Source: Fodinibacter sp963833495
Lineage (GTDB): Bacteria > Actinomycetota > Actinomycetes > Actinomycetales > Dermatophilaceae
NCBI GenBank assembly: GCA_963833495.1
Contig: CAWHYJ010000017.1
Span: forward strand, 1-64,000
Reading direction: 5' to 3'
DNA: 64,000 nt
Part shown: positions 26,229 through 34,690 of the stretch, in pieces
How positions within the stretch are numbered: the first letter of the stretch is position 1
How the letters are laid out: every line of letters starts with the position of its first letter
Made by a program: the position numbers and the translations under genes
Notes under the pieces: generated by a model
The model's database searches: none
Told to the model about the DNA's origin: nothing
What the model saw: the letters and a program-made list of their open reading frames with translations, nothing else

Positions 26229-27607
26229 ATGACCCAGGACGAGCGACCTCAGCCCTCGGCGCCGCAGACCCCGCGTGGCCGGGTGGCCGGCGCGGGCCGC
26301 AGTGTCCGGCGCGGCGGGCGGGCCGGCATCCGGTGGGTCGGGCGTGGCGGGGCGGCCGCGGGCCGTCGGTTCCGCAGCTTCGCCGACGCCGACGGGGCCG
26401 CCGACACCGGCCTCGCACGGCTCACCGAGCTGCACGCCGTCAACGTCGCCGCGGATGCCGCCCTCACCGTCTCGCTCGCGGGCACCGTCTTCGCGCTGCC
26501 CACCGACGAGGCGCGCGGCCGGGTCGCGCTGTTCCTGGTGCTGACGATGGCGCCGTTCGTGCTGCTGGCACCGCTCATCGGGCCGCTGCTCGACCGGTTC
26601 CGGCACGGGCGGCGCTGGGCGCTCGGCACCACCCTGGCCACCCGGGCGTTCCTGGCCTGGGTGCTCGCCACCGCGGTGGTGGAGGACAGCGTGTGGCTCT
26701 TCCCGGCGGCACTGGGCTGCCTCGTGGCCAGCCGCACGTATGCCGTGGCGCGCGCGGCCGCGGTGCCGCGCCTGCTGCCGCGCGACATCAGCCTGGTCAC
26801 CGCGAACTCCCGGCTCACCATCGCGGGCCTCATCGGCATGGCGATCGGCGGTGGGCTGGCCGGCGCCCTGTCGCGGATCGGGCCGGACTGGTCGCTGCGG
26901 CTGGCGTTCGTGGTCTACGTCGCCGCGACCGTGCTCGCCATCCGGCTCCCGGCCCGGGTCGACTCCACCGCGGGCGAGCTCGACCTCGACGGACGCCCCG
27001 CCGGCGAGGCGCCACTGGCCCTGCCCTCGGCCGGCCGGGGTGCCCGGCGGCTGCGGGCCCTACCGCCCGCCGTGCGCTACGTGCTCTGGCTGACCACCGG
27101 CGCCCGGCTGCTGAGCGGGTTCCTCACCCTCTTCCTCGCCTTCCTGATGCGCGAGCACCCGCTGCCCGGCTGGTCTGGCCCGGCGGTGCTGGCCATGGTC
27201 GCCGGGGCCGCCGGGGTGGGCAACGCGCTCGGGTCGGTCGTCGGCAACCGGCGCGCAGCCCGGCACCCGAGCGGCTCGCGACCGTCGTGGCGGGGGTCGC
27301 CGTGCTCGCGGGGCTGCTCACCGCGGTCTTCTACTCGCTGCCCACCCTGGTGCTGCTCGGCCTGGCGACCGGGTTGTTCGGGCAGCTCGCCAAGCTCAGC
27401 CTCGACGCGCTCATCCAGCGCGACGTCGACGACCACGTGCGGGCCCGGGTGTTCTCCTGGTCGGAGACCATCCTGCAGGCGTTCTGGGTCGTCGGCGGCG
27501 CCATCGGCATCACCCTGCCGCTGCTGCCCGTGCTCGGGTTCGCCATCGTCACGGCCGTGGTGGTGCTGGCGTGCCTGGTGGCCTGGCGGTCACGACGCCT
27601 TCAGTGA
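26229..27607 (+). pseudogene. MFS transporter, single frameshift
   Basis: Major facilitator superfamily exporter. From ATG 26229 an arginine-rich cytoplasmic tail of about 55 residues precedes the helices; the A-like motif region reads LIGPLLDRFRHGRRWAL, followed by VTANSRLTIAGLIGMAIGG. At about 27268 the frame breaks within RRAARHP; one added G after CCG restores ERLATVVAGVAVLAGLL and the final helices (WSETILQAFWVVGGAIG). All twelve expected helices are then present, so a sequencing or single-base deletion is likely. The substrate is unknown. The gene overlaps the following convergent gene by seven bases. Confidence 0.8.
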
Positions 27608-28134
27608 CGCCCCACGGTGTCGAGGTCGACGGTGAGGCAGTCCGTGCCCCGGCCGGACAGGGCGCGCTCGTACTCGCTCGGGTAGTCGACCCGCCCGTCG
27701 GCGGCCACGCTGAACTCCACCACGGTGCTCGGCACCAGGCCGAGCCGGATCGCGTACGCCGGGCCGGGCGGCATCCGCACGGTGCGCTCGCGCGTGCCGA
27801 GCGGCTCGTGGCAGCCACCCCAGAGCGGCAGCACGGGGCGGGGCGAGCCGGTCGGGTTCAGCGTCACGGGCACCCCGACGACCTTCAGGGTGTCGGTGCC
27901 GCGACCGCGGAGCAGGTGGTCGTGCGCCGCGGCGTAGTCGACCGTGCCGTCGTCCTCGACCCGGAAGCGCAGGTCGCAGGCCCGGTCGCGGGTCTGCTGG
28001 AAGGCGTAGCCCCCGACATGGAGGTCGACCGCGACGCCGCCGGGCAGCGACCCGTCGACGAAGTGGGGCAGGTGGCCGGGCAGCCAGAACCAGGTGTAGG
28101 TCAGCTCGGAGGTGTCGATCCGGATCTGCGGCAT
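27601..28134 (-). CDS. Uncharacterised protein with two internal repeats
   Basis: 177 residues, no signal peptide or membrane helix. I do not recognise the family. It contains two copies of a roughly 45-residue unit: LRFRVEDDGTVDYAAAHDHL then LRGRGTDTLKVVGVPV, and VEFSVAADGRVDYPSEYERA then LSGRGTDCLTVDLDTV. The shared pattern is a strand, DGxVDY, a helix, then GRGTDxLxV. An N-terminal aromatic stretch (LTYTWFWLPGHLPHF) precedes the first unit. The repeat suggests a symmetrical beta domain. ATG at 28134 gives the repeat architecture intact. Confidence 0.65.
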   Translation of the reverse strand: MPQIRIDTSELTYTWFWLPGHLPHFVDGSLPGGVAVDLHVGGYAFQQTRDRACDLRFRVEDDGTVDYAAAHDHLLRGRGTDTLKVVGVPVTLNPTGSPRPVLPLWGGCHEPLGTRERTVRMPPGPAYAIRLGLVPSTVVEFSVAADGRVDYPSEYERALSGRGTDCLTVDLDTVGRH

Positions 28135-28246
28135 GGTCGGTCCTCGGTGCGGTGCCGCGCCGTGGGTGGGCGCGGTTCTGCCCTCAGGAGTCGCCCGGGG
28201 GCCTCGTGATACCTCCGCCGGGCACACTGTCGGTGAGCTCGACACG

Positions 28247-28812
28247 GTGCAGGCGGCGATTGCCGGGACCGGTGCGTGGGGACCGATGGTCTACGTCGGG
28301 CTGCACGTGGTGCTCACCCTGGTGCCGGTGTCGAAGAACCTTGCTGTCCGGGGTGGCCGGCGCGCTGTTCGGCCTGGCCGGCGGCATCGCGATCTCGTGG
28401 GTGGCGTCGATGCTCAGCGCGGTGGTGGGCCTCGCGATCGCCCGCCGGCTGGGGCGCGACGCCGTCGCCGAGGTCTCCGGCCCGCGCCTGGCCCGGGTCG
28501 AGGACGTCCTGCGCCGCCAGGGCGTCACCGCGGTCGTCGTGGGCCGGCTGACGCCGGTGCTGCCGTTCACGATCGTCAACTACGGGGCGGGCGTCAGCGC
28601 CGTGTCGCGCCGTGACTTCCTCGTGGGCACCGCGGTCGGCATCGTGCCGGGCACGGTCGGGTATGCCGCGCTCGGCGCCTCCGCCGGGCGTAGCGTCGCC
28701 ATCGTGGCCGGCTCGCTGGTGCTCGGGGTGGTGCTCCTGGTCGGCTCGCTGGTTGCCGCCCGCCGGATCGCGCGGCAACCGTCGGAGCCCGGCGGATCAG
28801 GAGTCGCGGTAG
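28247..28812 (+). pseudogene. TVP38/TMEM64 (SNARE-associated, DedA-like) membrane protein, frameshifted
   Basis: From GTG 28247: AWGPMVYVGLHVVLTLVPVSKN, then a frame break near 28343 (one extra base in CCTTGCTG), then SGVAGALFGLAGGIAISW, LARRLGRDAV-type and VVVGRLTPVLPFTIVNYGAG, the family core with its re-entrant loops and conserved arginine. Such proteins are flippase-like lipid scramblases or of unknown function. The downstream frame runs on without a stop past RRIARQPSEP; a stop at 28810-28812 lies in another frame, so a second shift near the end is likely. The end overlaps the convergent F420 gene. Confidence 0.7.
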
Positions 28813-29486
28813 CGGCGAGCGCGCAGTGCGGCGGCGGCCACGGCATCCCGGCCGGCGGGGCGAGCGCCCCTGGTCCAGTCGGCCGGGTCCTCGGCGTAGA
28901 TCGAGCCGTAGGCGGCGGTGTCGCGCTGGGTGCGCCAGCCCTCCGCGAGCGGGCCGAGGTCGAAGGTGTCGTAGCCGATCTCGTCGAGGGCCACCCGCAC
29001 GACCTCCTTGGCCTGCGCGTCGTCGCCGGCGATGGCCAGCGCGCTGCGGTCGTCGGCCCCGGTGGAGCGCGGCAGGGCGGCGAGGTGCTGCACGAAGATG
29101 TTGTTGAAGCCCTTGACCACCTTCGCGTCGGGTGCGAGCGCCTGCAGCAGCTCGGACGTCGTCGTCGACTCGTCCTCCAGCTCGGGAACCACTCCGTCGC
29201 GCTGCGGGTAGTAGTTCATCGTGTCGATGACGACCTTGCCGGCCAGGGCCGCGTGCGGCAGGTCGCCGCGAGCCTTCAGCGGCACCGTCACCACGACCAG
29301 GTCGCCGGCACGGGCGGCCTCCTCGGCGGTGGCGGCCCGGGCGTGCGGGCCGAGCTCCGCGACGAGGTCGGCGAGCGTGTCCGGCCCGCGGCTGTTGCTC
29401 AGCACGACGTCGTGGCCGGCGTCGACCGCCAGCCGCGCGACGGTGCTGCCGATGTTCCCGCTTCCGATGAAGCCCCAGGTGGTCAT
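28797..29486 (-). CDS. NADPH-dependent F420 reductase-like oxidoreductase
   Basis: 229 residues with an N-terminal dinucleotide fold GFIGSGNIGSTVARLAVDAGH (read GxGxxG at about 7-12) and VVLSNSRGPDTL, as in the F420_oxidored family that binds NADP. VVTVPLKARGDLP, DTMNYYPQRDG and VKGFNNIFVQHL fit F420H2:NADP reductase relatives, although some members of this family act on other substrates. ATG at 29486 is the first start consistent with the beta strand that opens the fold. Its neighbour at 29636 is an F420-dependent oxidoreductase, divergently transcribed, which supports an F420 connection. Confidence 0.8.
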   Translation of the reverse strand: MTTWGFIGSGNIGSTVARLAVDAGHDVVLSNSRGPDTLADLVAELGPHARAATAEEAARAGDLVVVTVPLKARGDLPHAALAGKVVIDTMNYYPQRDGVVPELEDESTTTSELLQALAPDAKVVKGFNNIFVQHLAALPRSTGADDRSALAIAGDDAQAKEVVRVALDEIGYDTFDLGPLAEGWRTQRDTAAYGSIYAEDPADWTRGARPAGRDAVAAAALRARRYRDS

Positions 29487-29635
29487 GGGGGCGCCAACGC
29501 GGCGGGCGGGCGAGGGCATTCCCGGCGGCCCGGCATCCGCACCGACCTTCGACGGCACGGGTGCAGCGGGGCGACCGGGGTAGGGCACGGGCACAGACCC
29601 TCTGCGTCCAGTGACCCCTGACCGAAGGAGACCCC

Positions 29636-30628
29636 GTGACCAGGTTCGGCTTCACCCTGATGACCGAGCAGAACGGCCCCCTCGAGCTCGTCGACGCCGC
29701 CGTGCGCGCCGAGGACGCCGGCTTCGACCTGCTCGTGTCGAGCGACCACTACTCGCCGTGGCTCACCGAGCAGGGGCACGCGCCGTACGCGTGGACCGTG
29801 CTCGGCGCGGTGGCCCACGCCACCAGCCGCGTCGACCTGATGACCTACGTGACCTGCCCGACCCTGCGCTACCACCCGGCCGTCGTGGCCCAGAAGGCCG
29901 CCACGCTGCAGATCCTCGCCGAGGGCCGGTTCACCCTGGGCCTGGGCAGCGGTGAGAACCTCAACGAGCACGTCGTCGGCGCCGGGTGGCCGGCGGTCAC
30001 CGTCCGCCAGGAGATGCTCACCGAGGCCATCGAGATCATCCGCGAGCTGCACACCGGTGAGCTCGTGAACTACCGCGGCGAGCACTTCGACGTCGAGTCG
30101 GCCCGCATCTGGGACCTGCCCGACGTGCCGGTCGGCATCGGCGTGGCCCTCAGCGGTGACAAGGGCGTCGAGCAGTTCGCCCCGCTCGCCGACCACCTCA
30201 TCGCCGTGCAGCCCGAGAAGGAGCTCGTCGACGGCTGGAACGCCGTGTCGGACAAGCCGATCGGCTCAGGCGCACGTGGCGTGGGGCAGATCCCGATCTG
30301 CTGGGACCCGTCGGAGGAGGCCGCCGTCGAGCGGGCCCACGAGCAGTTCCGGTGGTTCGCCGGCGGCTGGAAGGTCAACTCGGACCTGCCGACCCCGATG
30401 GGCTTCTCGGGCGCCAGCCAGTTCGTGCGTCCGGAGGACGTCGCCCAGCAGATCCCCTGCGGGCCGGACCTCGACGCCGTCGTCGAGGCGGTGCGCCCCT
30501 GGTGGGAGGCCGGCTTCACGGACGTGGCGCTGGTGCAGGTGGGCGGTGAGCACCAGCAGGCGTTCCTCGAGCAGGCGGCCGAGCCACTGCTCGAGAAGCT
30601 GCGCAAGGCCTCCGCCGCACCCGCCTGA
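29636..30628 (+). CDS. F420-dependent LLM oxidoreductase, glucose-6-phosphate dehydrogenase-like subfamily
   Basis: 330 residues of an LLM TIM barrel: FGFTLMTEQNGPLELVDAAV, LLVSSDHYSPWLTEQGHAPY, TYVTCPTLRYHPAVVAQKAA and FTLGLGSGENLNEHVVG match the F420-dependent glucose-6-phosphate dehydrogenase-like family (TIGR03557 type in my memory). Many members are not true sugar dehydrogenases, so the substrate is open. GGAG at about 29625 precedes the GTG start. It is divergent from the F420 reductase-like gene and is followed by a strong bidirectional hairpin. Confidence 0.88.
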   Translation: MTRFGFTLMTEQNGPLELVDAAVRAEDAGFDLLVSSDHYSPWLTEQGHAPYAWTVLGAVAHATSRVDLMTYVTCPTLRYHPAVVAQKAATLQILAEGRFTLGLGSGENLNEHVVGAGWPAVTVRQEMLTEAIEIIRELHTGELVNYRGEHFDVESARIWDLPDVPVGIGVALSGDKGVEQFAPLADHLIAVQPEKELVDGWNAVSDKPIGSGARGVGQIPICWDPSEEAAVERAHEQFRWFAGGWKVNSDLPTPMGFSGASQFVRPEDVAQQIPCGPDLDAVVEAVRPWWEAGFTDVALVQVGGEHQQAFLEQAAEPLLEKLRKASAAPA

Positions 30629-30635
30629 GCCGGCG

Positions 30636-30680
30636 GCGAGTGCGTAAGTGGTTGCCAGGGCAGCCACTTCCGCACTCGCG
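30636..30680. terminator. Bidirectional hairpin terminator
   Basis: A 20-bp imperfect inverted repeat, GCGAGTGCG-AAGTGG-GCC arms around AGG, at about 30637-30656 and 30658-30678 (18 of 20 pairs match). It lies between the stop of the LLM gene and the stop of the convergent DUF808 gene, which fits termination for both strands. Confidence 0.7.
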
Positions 30681-30684
30681 GCGG

Positions 30685-31626
30685 TCAGTGCGCGGCGGAG
30701 GTCGCCTCGTCGTCGCGGTTGCGAACCCGCTTGATGCCGGTCACGACCGCGACGACGGCGGCACCGACGACCAGGCCGATGACGGCCGACGCCAGGGTGT
30801 TGACGCACCAACCGAGCGCCCCACCGCCGACGGCCTCCTCGGCGTGGTGCACCCAGTCGTAGAGGGTGTGCCAGCCGAGCTCGTCGACGCCGACCAGCAG
30901 GATGTGTCCGCCCACCCAGAGCATCGCCACGATGCCGATCGTCGAGAGCGCCGACAGGAGCTTCGGCATCCCCGCGACCATGCCGCGCCCGACCGTGCGC
31001 GCGGTGCCGGACTCGCGCCCCGCGAGGTGCAGGCCGATGTCGTCCATCTTCACGATCAGGCCGACCACGCCGTAGACGAGCACCGTGATGAGGATGGCGA
31101 CCACCACGAGGATGACCGCCCGCGACACGAACGGCTCGTCGGAGACCTCGTTGAGCGCGATGACCATGATCTCGGCGGACAGGATGAAGTCGGTGCGGAT
31201 TGCGCCGGTCGTCACCGTCTTCTCGCGCTCGGCGGGGTCGACCACCACCTCCTCCTCGGCGTGCTCGTGGCCCGCGATCTTCTCCCAGATCTTCTCGGCG
31301 CCCTCGTAGCAGAGGTAGGTGCCGCCGAGCATGAGGATGGGCGTCAGCAGCCATGGCACGAACTGGCTGAGCAGCAGCGCGGCCGGGGTGATGATGAGCA
31401 GCTTGTTGCGCAGTGAGCCGAGTGCGATGCGCCGGATGATCGGCAGCTCGCGGTCGGGCGTGAGTCCCTGCACGTAGCGCGGCGTCACGGCGGTGTCGTC
31501 GACCACCACGCCCGCCGCCTTCGCGCTCGCTCGCCCCGCGGCGGCGGCGACGTCGTCGACGGATGCCGCGGCGAGCTTGGCCATCGCGGCGATGTCGTCG
31601 AGCAGGGCGACCAGTCCGCCGGCCAT
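30685..31626 (-). CDS. DUF808 family inner-membrane protein
   Basis: 313 residues, matching DUF808 (YedI-like): LVALLDDIAAMAKLAAASVDD at the N-terminus, DDTAVTPRYVQGL, and membrane segments around LLIITPAALLLSQFVPW, GGTYLCYEGAEKIWEK, RTDFILSAEIMVIALNEV and MLWVGGHILLVGVDELGW. The function is unknown; an inner-membrane location is clear. ATG at 31626 follows GAGGAG by seven bases, which settles the start although the frame stays open much further. It is a single gene next to the convergent LLM gene. Confidence 0.9.
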   Translation of the reverse strand: MAGGLVALLDDIAAMAKLAAASVDDVAAAAGRASAKAAGVVVDDTAVTPRYVQGLTPDRELPIIRRIALGSLRNKLLIITPAALLLSQFVPWLLTPILMLGGTYLCYEGAEKIWEKIAGHEHAEEEVVVDPAEREKTVTTGAIRTDFILSAEIMVIALNEVSDEPFVSRAVILVVVAILITVLVYGVVGLIVKMDDIGLHLAGRESGTARTVGRGMVAGMPKLLSALSTIGIVAMLWVGGHILLVGVDELGWHTLYDWVHHAEEAVGGGALGWCVNTLASAVIGLVVGAAVVAVVTGIKRVRNRDDEATSAAH

Positions 31627-31658
31627 CAGGGGTCTCCTCGGGTCGTGGGTCGGGAGAC

Positions 31659-32882
31659 CTAGGTTAAGGCGTTGCGCCGCCCGCGAAGGAAGGCCTGCTC
31701 GGCGGGGTTCGCGGTCAGGGCGATCGCCCGGTCGTAGGCGGCCACCGCCTCGCGATGCCGGCCGAGCCGGCGCAGCAGGTCGGCCCGGGTCGCGTGGTAA
31801 GGGTGGTAGCCGTCGAGCCCGAGCCCGTCGACGACGGCCAGCGCGGATGCCGGTCCCGCCACCTCCGCGAGCGCCACGGCCCGGTTGAGCGCGACGACAG
31901 GGGTGGGAGTCACGGCATACAGCTGGTCGTAGAGCGCGAGCACCTGCGACCAGTCGGTGTCGGCGGCGGTCGCCGCGTCGGTGTGCACCGCGTTGACGGC
32001 GGCGAGCAGCTGGTAGTGCCCGGGCTGGTTGCGGCGCAGGCACTCTCGCACCAGGGCGTGACCCTCGGCGATGGCCTCGCGGTCCCAGAGCGCGCGGTCC
32101 TGAACGTCGAGCGTGACCAGCGCGCCCCCGGCATCCAGCCGTGCTGCCCGACGGGCGTCGGTGAGCAGCATCAGCGCGAGCAGCCCGGCGACCTCCGGCT
32201 CGTCGGGCATCAGCGCGCGCAGCACCCGGCCGAGCCGGATCGCCTCGGCGCACAGGTCGTCACGGATGCCGTCGCTGCCCGAGCCGGGCAGGTGACCCTC
32301 GGTGAAGACGAGGTAGATCACGGCGAGCACGCCGCGCAGGCGGGCCGGCAGCTCGTGGTCGCGCGGCACCCGGTAGGGGATGTTGGCGGCGGCGATCTTG
32401 CGCTTGGCCCGGGTGATCCGCTGGGCCATGGTGCGTTCGGGCACCAGGAAGGCGTTGGCGATCTCGGGCACGGTGAGCCCGCCGAGCAGTCGCAGGGTGA
32501 GCGCCACCTGGGCCTCGGGGGCCAGCGCCGGGTGGCAGCAGGTGAAGATCAGGCGCAGCCGCTCGTCGGTCACCGAGGTGACCGGGGCAGTGGGGTCCTC
32601 GGCGGCTGCGAGCATCTCGGCCTCCTCGTGGCGAGCCTGTCGGGTCGACTCGCGCCGCAGCCGGTCGAGAGCCTTGTTGCGCGCGACGACCGTCAGCCAG
32701 CCGCCCGGGTTGGGCGGCACGCCGTCGGTGGGCCAGCGGCGCACCGCCTCGACGAAGGCCTCCTGGGCCATCTCCTCGGCGAGGTCGAGGCTGCCGAACC
32801 GCCCGGCGAGCGAGGCCACCACCTTGCCGAACTCGGCACGGTAGACGTCCTCGACCACGCGGGCGGCACCGGCATCCGTCAC
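31659..32882 (-). CDS. ECF42-type RNA polymerase sigma factor with C-terminal TPR-like extension
   Basis: 407 residues. Sigma regions 2 and 4 occupy about 1-175 (SLDLAEEMAQEAFVEAVRRW, NPGGWLTVVARNKALDRLRR; LRLLGGLTVPEIANAFLVPE, QRITRAKRKIAAANIPY). A long C-terminal domain (LYLVFTEGH-type, LCAEAIRLGRVLRALMPDEPE, LNRAVALAEVAGPASALAV, ATRADLLRRLGRHREAVAAYD) forms TPR-like helices, as in ECF42 sigma factors. Those sigmas lack an anti-sigma factor and are paired with YCII/DGPF proteins, and such a gene lies seven bases upstream here (32890-33246). GTG at 32882. Confidence 0.9.
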   Translation of the reverse strand: MTDAGAARVVEDVYRAEFGKVVASLAGRFGSLDLAEEMAQEAFVEAVRRWPTDGVPPNPGGWLTVVARNKALDRLRRESTRQARHEEAEMLAAAEDPTAPVTSVTDERLRLIFTCCHPALAPEAQVALTLRLLGGLTVPEIANAFLVPERTMAQRITRAKRKIAAANIPYRVPRDHELPARLRGVLAVIYLVFTEGHLPGSGSDGIRDDLCAEAIRLGRVLRALMPDEPEVAGLLALMLLTDARRAARLDAGGALVTLDVQDRALWDREAIAEGHALVRECLRRNQPGHYQLLAAVNAVHTDAATAADTDWSQVLALYDQLYAVTPTPVVALNRAVALAEVAGPASALAVVDGLGLDGYHPYHATRADLLRRLGRHREAVAAYDRAIALTANPAEQAFLRGRRNALT

Positions 32883-32889
32883 GGGTCGC

Positions 32890-33246
32890 TCAGCCCTGGA
32901 AGGGGCGGACCTCGACCTTGCCGCGGCAGGCCTTGGAGCCGCGAGCCGCGAGGGCCAGTGCCTCGTCGAGGTCGGCCGCCTCCACCACCCAGAAGCCGCC
33001 GATCTGCTCCTTCGCCTCGCTGTACGGCCCGTCGGTGGTGACCGGCTCGTCACCGGTGCCGTCGACGACGGTCGCGGTGCTCGGGGAGTGCAGGCCGCCG
33101 GCGAACACCCAGTGCCCGCTCGCGCGGATCTCCTCGTTGAACGCCCCGGTGTCGGCGTAGGACTGCTCGCGCTCCACGGGGTCGGGGTAGATGTCCTCCG
33201 GGGTGGCGTCCTTGTCGTGCCAGACGGACAGCAGGTACTGGGTCAT
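32890..33246 (-). CDS. YCII-related (DGPF-type) protein
   Basis: 118 residues, MTQYLLSVWHD at the N-terminus and TTDGPYSEAKEQIGGFWVVE (about 71-90), a variant of the DGPF motif (here DGPY), then LDEALALAARG. YCII-related proteins are ferredoxin-fold dimers of unclear chemistry; those linked to ECF42 sigma factors are thought to be part of that signalling unit. AAGGAG precedes the ATG at 33246 by seven bases. It is the first gene of a two-gene unit with the sigma factor. Confidence 0.88.
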   Translation of the reverse strand: MTQYLLSVWHDKDATPEDIYPDPVEREQSYADTGAFNEEIRASGHWVFAGGLHSPSTATVVDGTGDEPVTTDGPYSEAKEQIGGFWVVEAADLDEALALAARGSKACRGKVEVRPFQG

Positions 33247-33378
33247 CGGATTCTCCTTGGTCACAGGTGTCGGACCCGACCGTAGTGCCGTGTCCTCACC
33301 TTCTCCACGAACGAGGAGGCCCGAATGCGACACCACCCGGCAGAGAATCCCGCCGGGTGGTGTCGGTTCCGCTGCCGG

Positions 33379-34114
33379 TCAGCCCTTCTCGGCGCCGGCG
33401 TTGGCGCCCTGGGTGAAGTAGCGCTGGAAGGCGATGAACACCAGGGCCGTCGGGATGGTCATCAGCAGCGCCGCGGCCATCGAAATCGGGTACTGGTTCC
33501 CGGAGCCGAGGCCCCCGGAGGTCAGCTGCGCCACGCCGAGAGTCAGCGTGAAGAGCTTCGGGTCGTCGGTGGCGATGATGAAGTGCGCCAGTTCGTTCCA
33601 CGACCCCTGGAACGACAGGATCGTCAGGGTGATGACGGCCGCTCGGGCCATCGGCAGCACGATCGACCAGAAGATCCGGAACGTGCCCGCCCCGTCGATG
33701 CGCGCGGCCTCCTCGACCGAGGGTGAGATCGACTCGAAGAACTGCTCCCTGATGAACACCCGGCCGCATCGACGAGCAGCGGCACGATGAGCGCGGGTAG
33801 GTGTTGTAGATGCCGAGGTAGTTGAGCACGAGGAACTTCGGGATCAGCAGCACGACCCCGGGCACGGCCATCACGGCGAGGATCGCCGTGAACACCGCGT
33901 CGCGACCGCGGTACTTCAGGCGGGCCAGCGAGTCGAGGACGACCCGGCCGAGGGTGACGAACACGGTGACGATCACCGAGTTCATGAACCACAGGGGGAA
34001 GTCGGTCTGGGCGATCCGCTCGAAGGCCGCCGTCGTGATGAGCGTGTCGGTGGCGATTGCTGCCCGGCCGCGGTCTGCCTCGGTGACCCGGCCGCCGGTA
34101 CTCGGCTGGCTCAT
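33379..34114 (-). pseudogene. Carbohydrate ABC transporter permease (MalG type), decayed
   Basis: Remnant of a MalG-like permease. From ATG 34114 the expected first membrane helix is missing: the N-terminal tail runs straight into TTAAFERIAQTDFPLWFMN. A short deletion also removes residues between DSLA and RLKYRG. Near 33797 and 33772 single bases are missing, so LGIYNTYP continues in another frame as ALIVPLLVDAAG and then FIREQFFESISPSVEEAARI, the EAA loop. The C-terminus (QYPISMAAALLMTIPTALVF) is intact. Several independent lesions make this a true pseudogene rather than a sequencing slip. Confidence 0.85.
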
Positions 34115-34494
34115 GCCGTCACCCCCTTCTTCGCTGAACGCCGCTGGGCCCGCTCGGCCTTGCGCTGCTTCGCCTCGTCCTTGTCGCGCAGCGCGTACCG
34201 CTGGATGCTGGTCAGCACGAAGATGAGCACGAGGAGGAGGAACGCCATCGCGGCGCCCTCACCCCACTGGTTCTGGTTGAAGGCCGCGGTGTACGACAGA
34301 TCCGCGGGTGTCAGGGTGGTCTTGGCCGGTCCGCCCTGGTCATGACGTACATCTGGTCGCACACCTGCCAGGTGCCGATGATGCCGAGAGTCACGACGAG
34401 GAGCAGGGTCGGCCGTAGGTGCGGCAGCGTGACGGCCCGAAAACGCTGCCACCTGTTGGCACCGTCGACCATCGCCGCCTCCTCGACCTTTGGG
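34111..34494 (-). pseudogene. Carbohydrate ABC transporter permease (MalF type), 3' remnant
   Basis: Only the C-terminal third remains, starting inside the EAA loop (KVEEAAMVDGANRWQRF) and continuing LRPTLLLVVTLGIIGTWQVC and DQMYVMT; one base is missing near 34341, after which GGPAKTTLTPADLSYTAAFN and the last helix AMAFLLLVLIFVLTSIQRYAL follow in another frame. The stop overlaps the start of the MalG remnant (ATGA), preserving the ancestral operon junction. The 5' two thirds are gone, fused to a fragment of the solute-binding protein gene. Confidence 0.85.
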
Positions 34495-34690
34495 CTAGTC
34501 GTTCTTGGCGGCGCCGGCGATCCAGTTGCCCTCGATGGTCATCGCGGACTTGCCGGTGCCGAACGACTCGCCGCCCCACCCTGAGTCGAGCTCGTTGGAC
34601 ATCTTGAAGTTGCCGGCCTTGACGTTCTTCTGCACCCACTCCAAGGGCCTCGGTGACCTCCGGGCTGTTCGCCGCGGGGGTCAGCCCGGT
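34495..34690 (-). pseudogene. Sugar ABC transporter solute-binding protein, internal fragment
   Basis: About 60 codons from the middle of an extracellular sugar-binding protein: TPAANSPEVTEAL, a frame break, EWVQKNVKAGNFKMSNELDS, GWGGESFGTGKSAMTIEGNW and IAGAAKND, then a TAG (34495-34497) at the junction with the MalF remnant. Both ends of the gene are absent. The left edge overlaps the stop of the GAF-ANTAR gene, so a deletion joined this fragment to that gene's 3' end. Confidence 0.8.

Noticed and set aside
28152..29621. Long plus-strand reading frame continuing past the TVP38 gene
   Set aside because: After about 28800 it is antisense to the F420 reductase gene and has shadow-frame composition.
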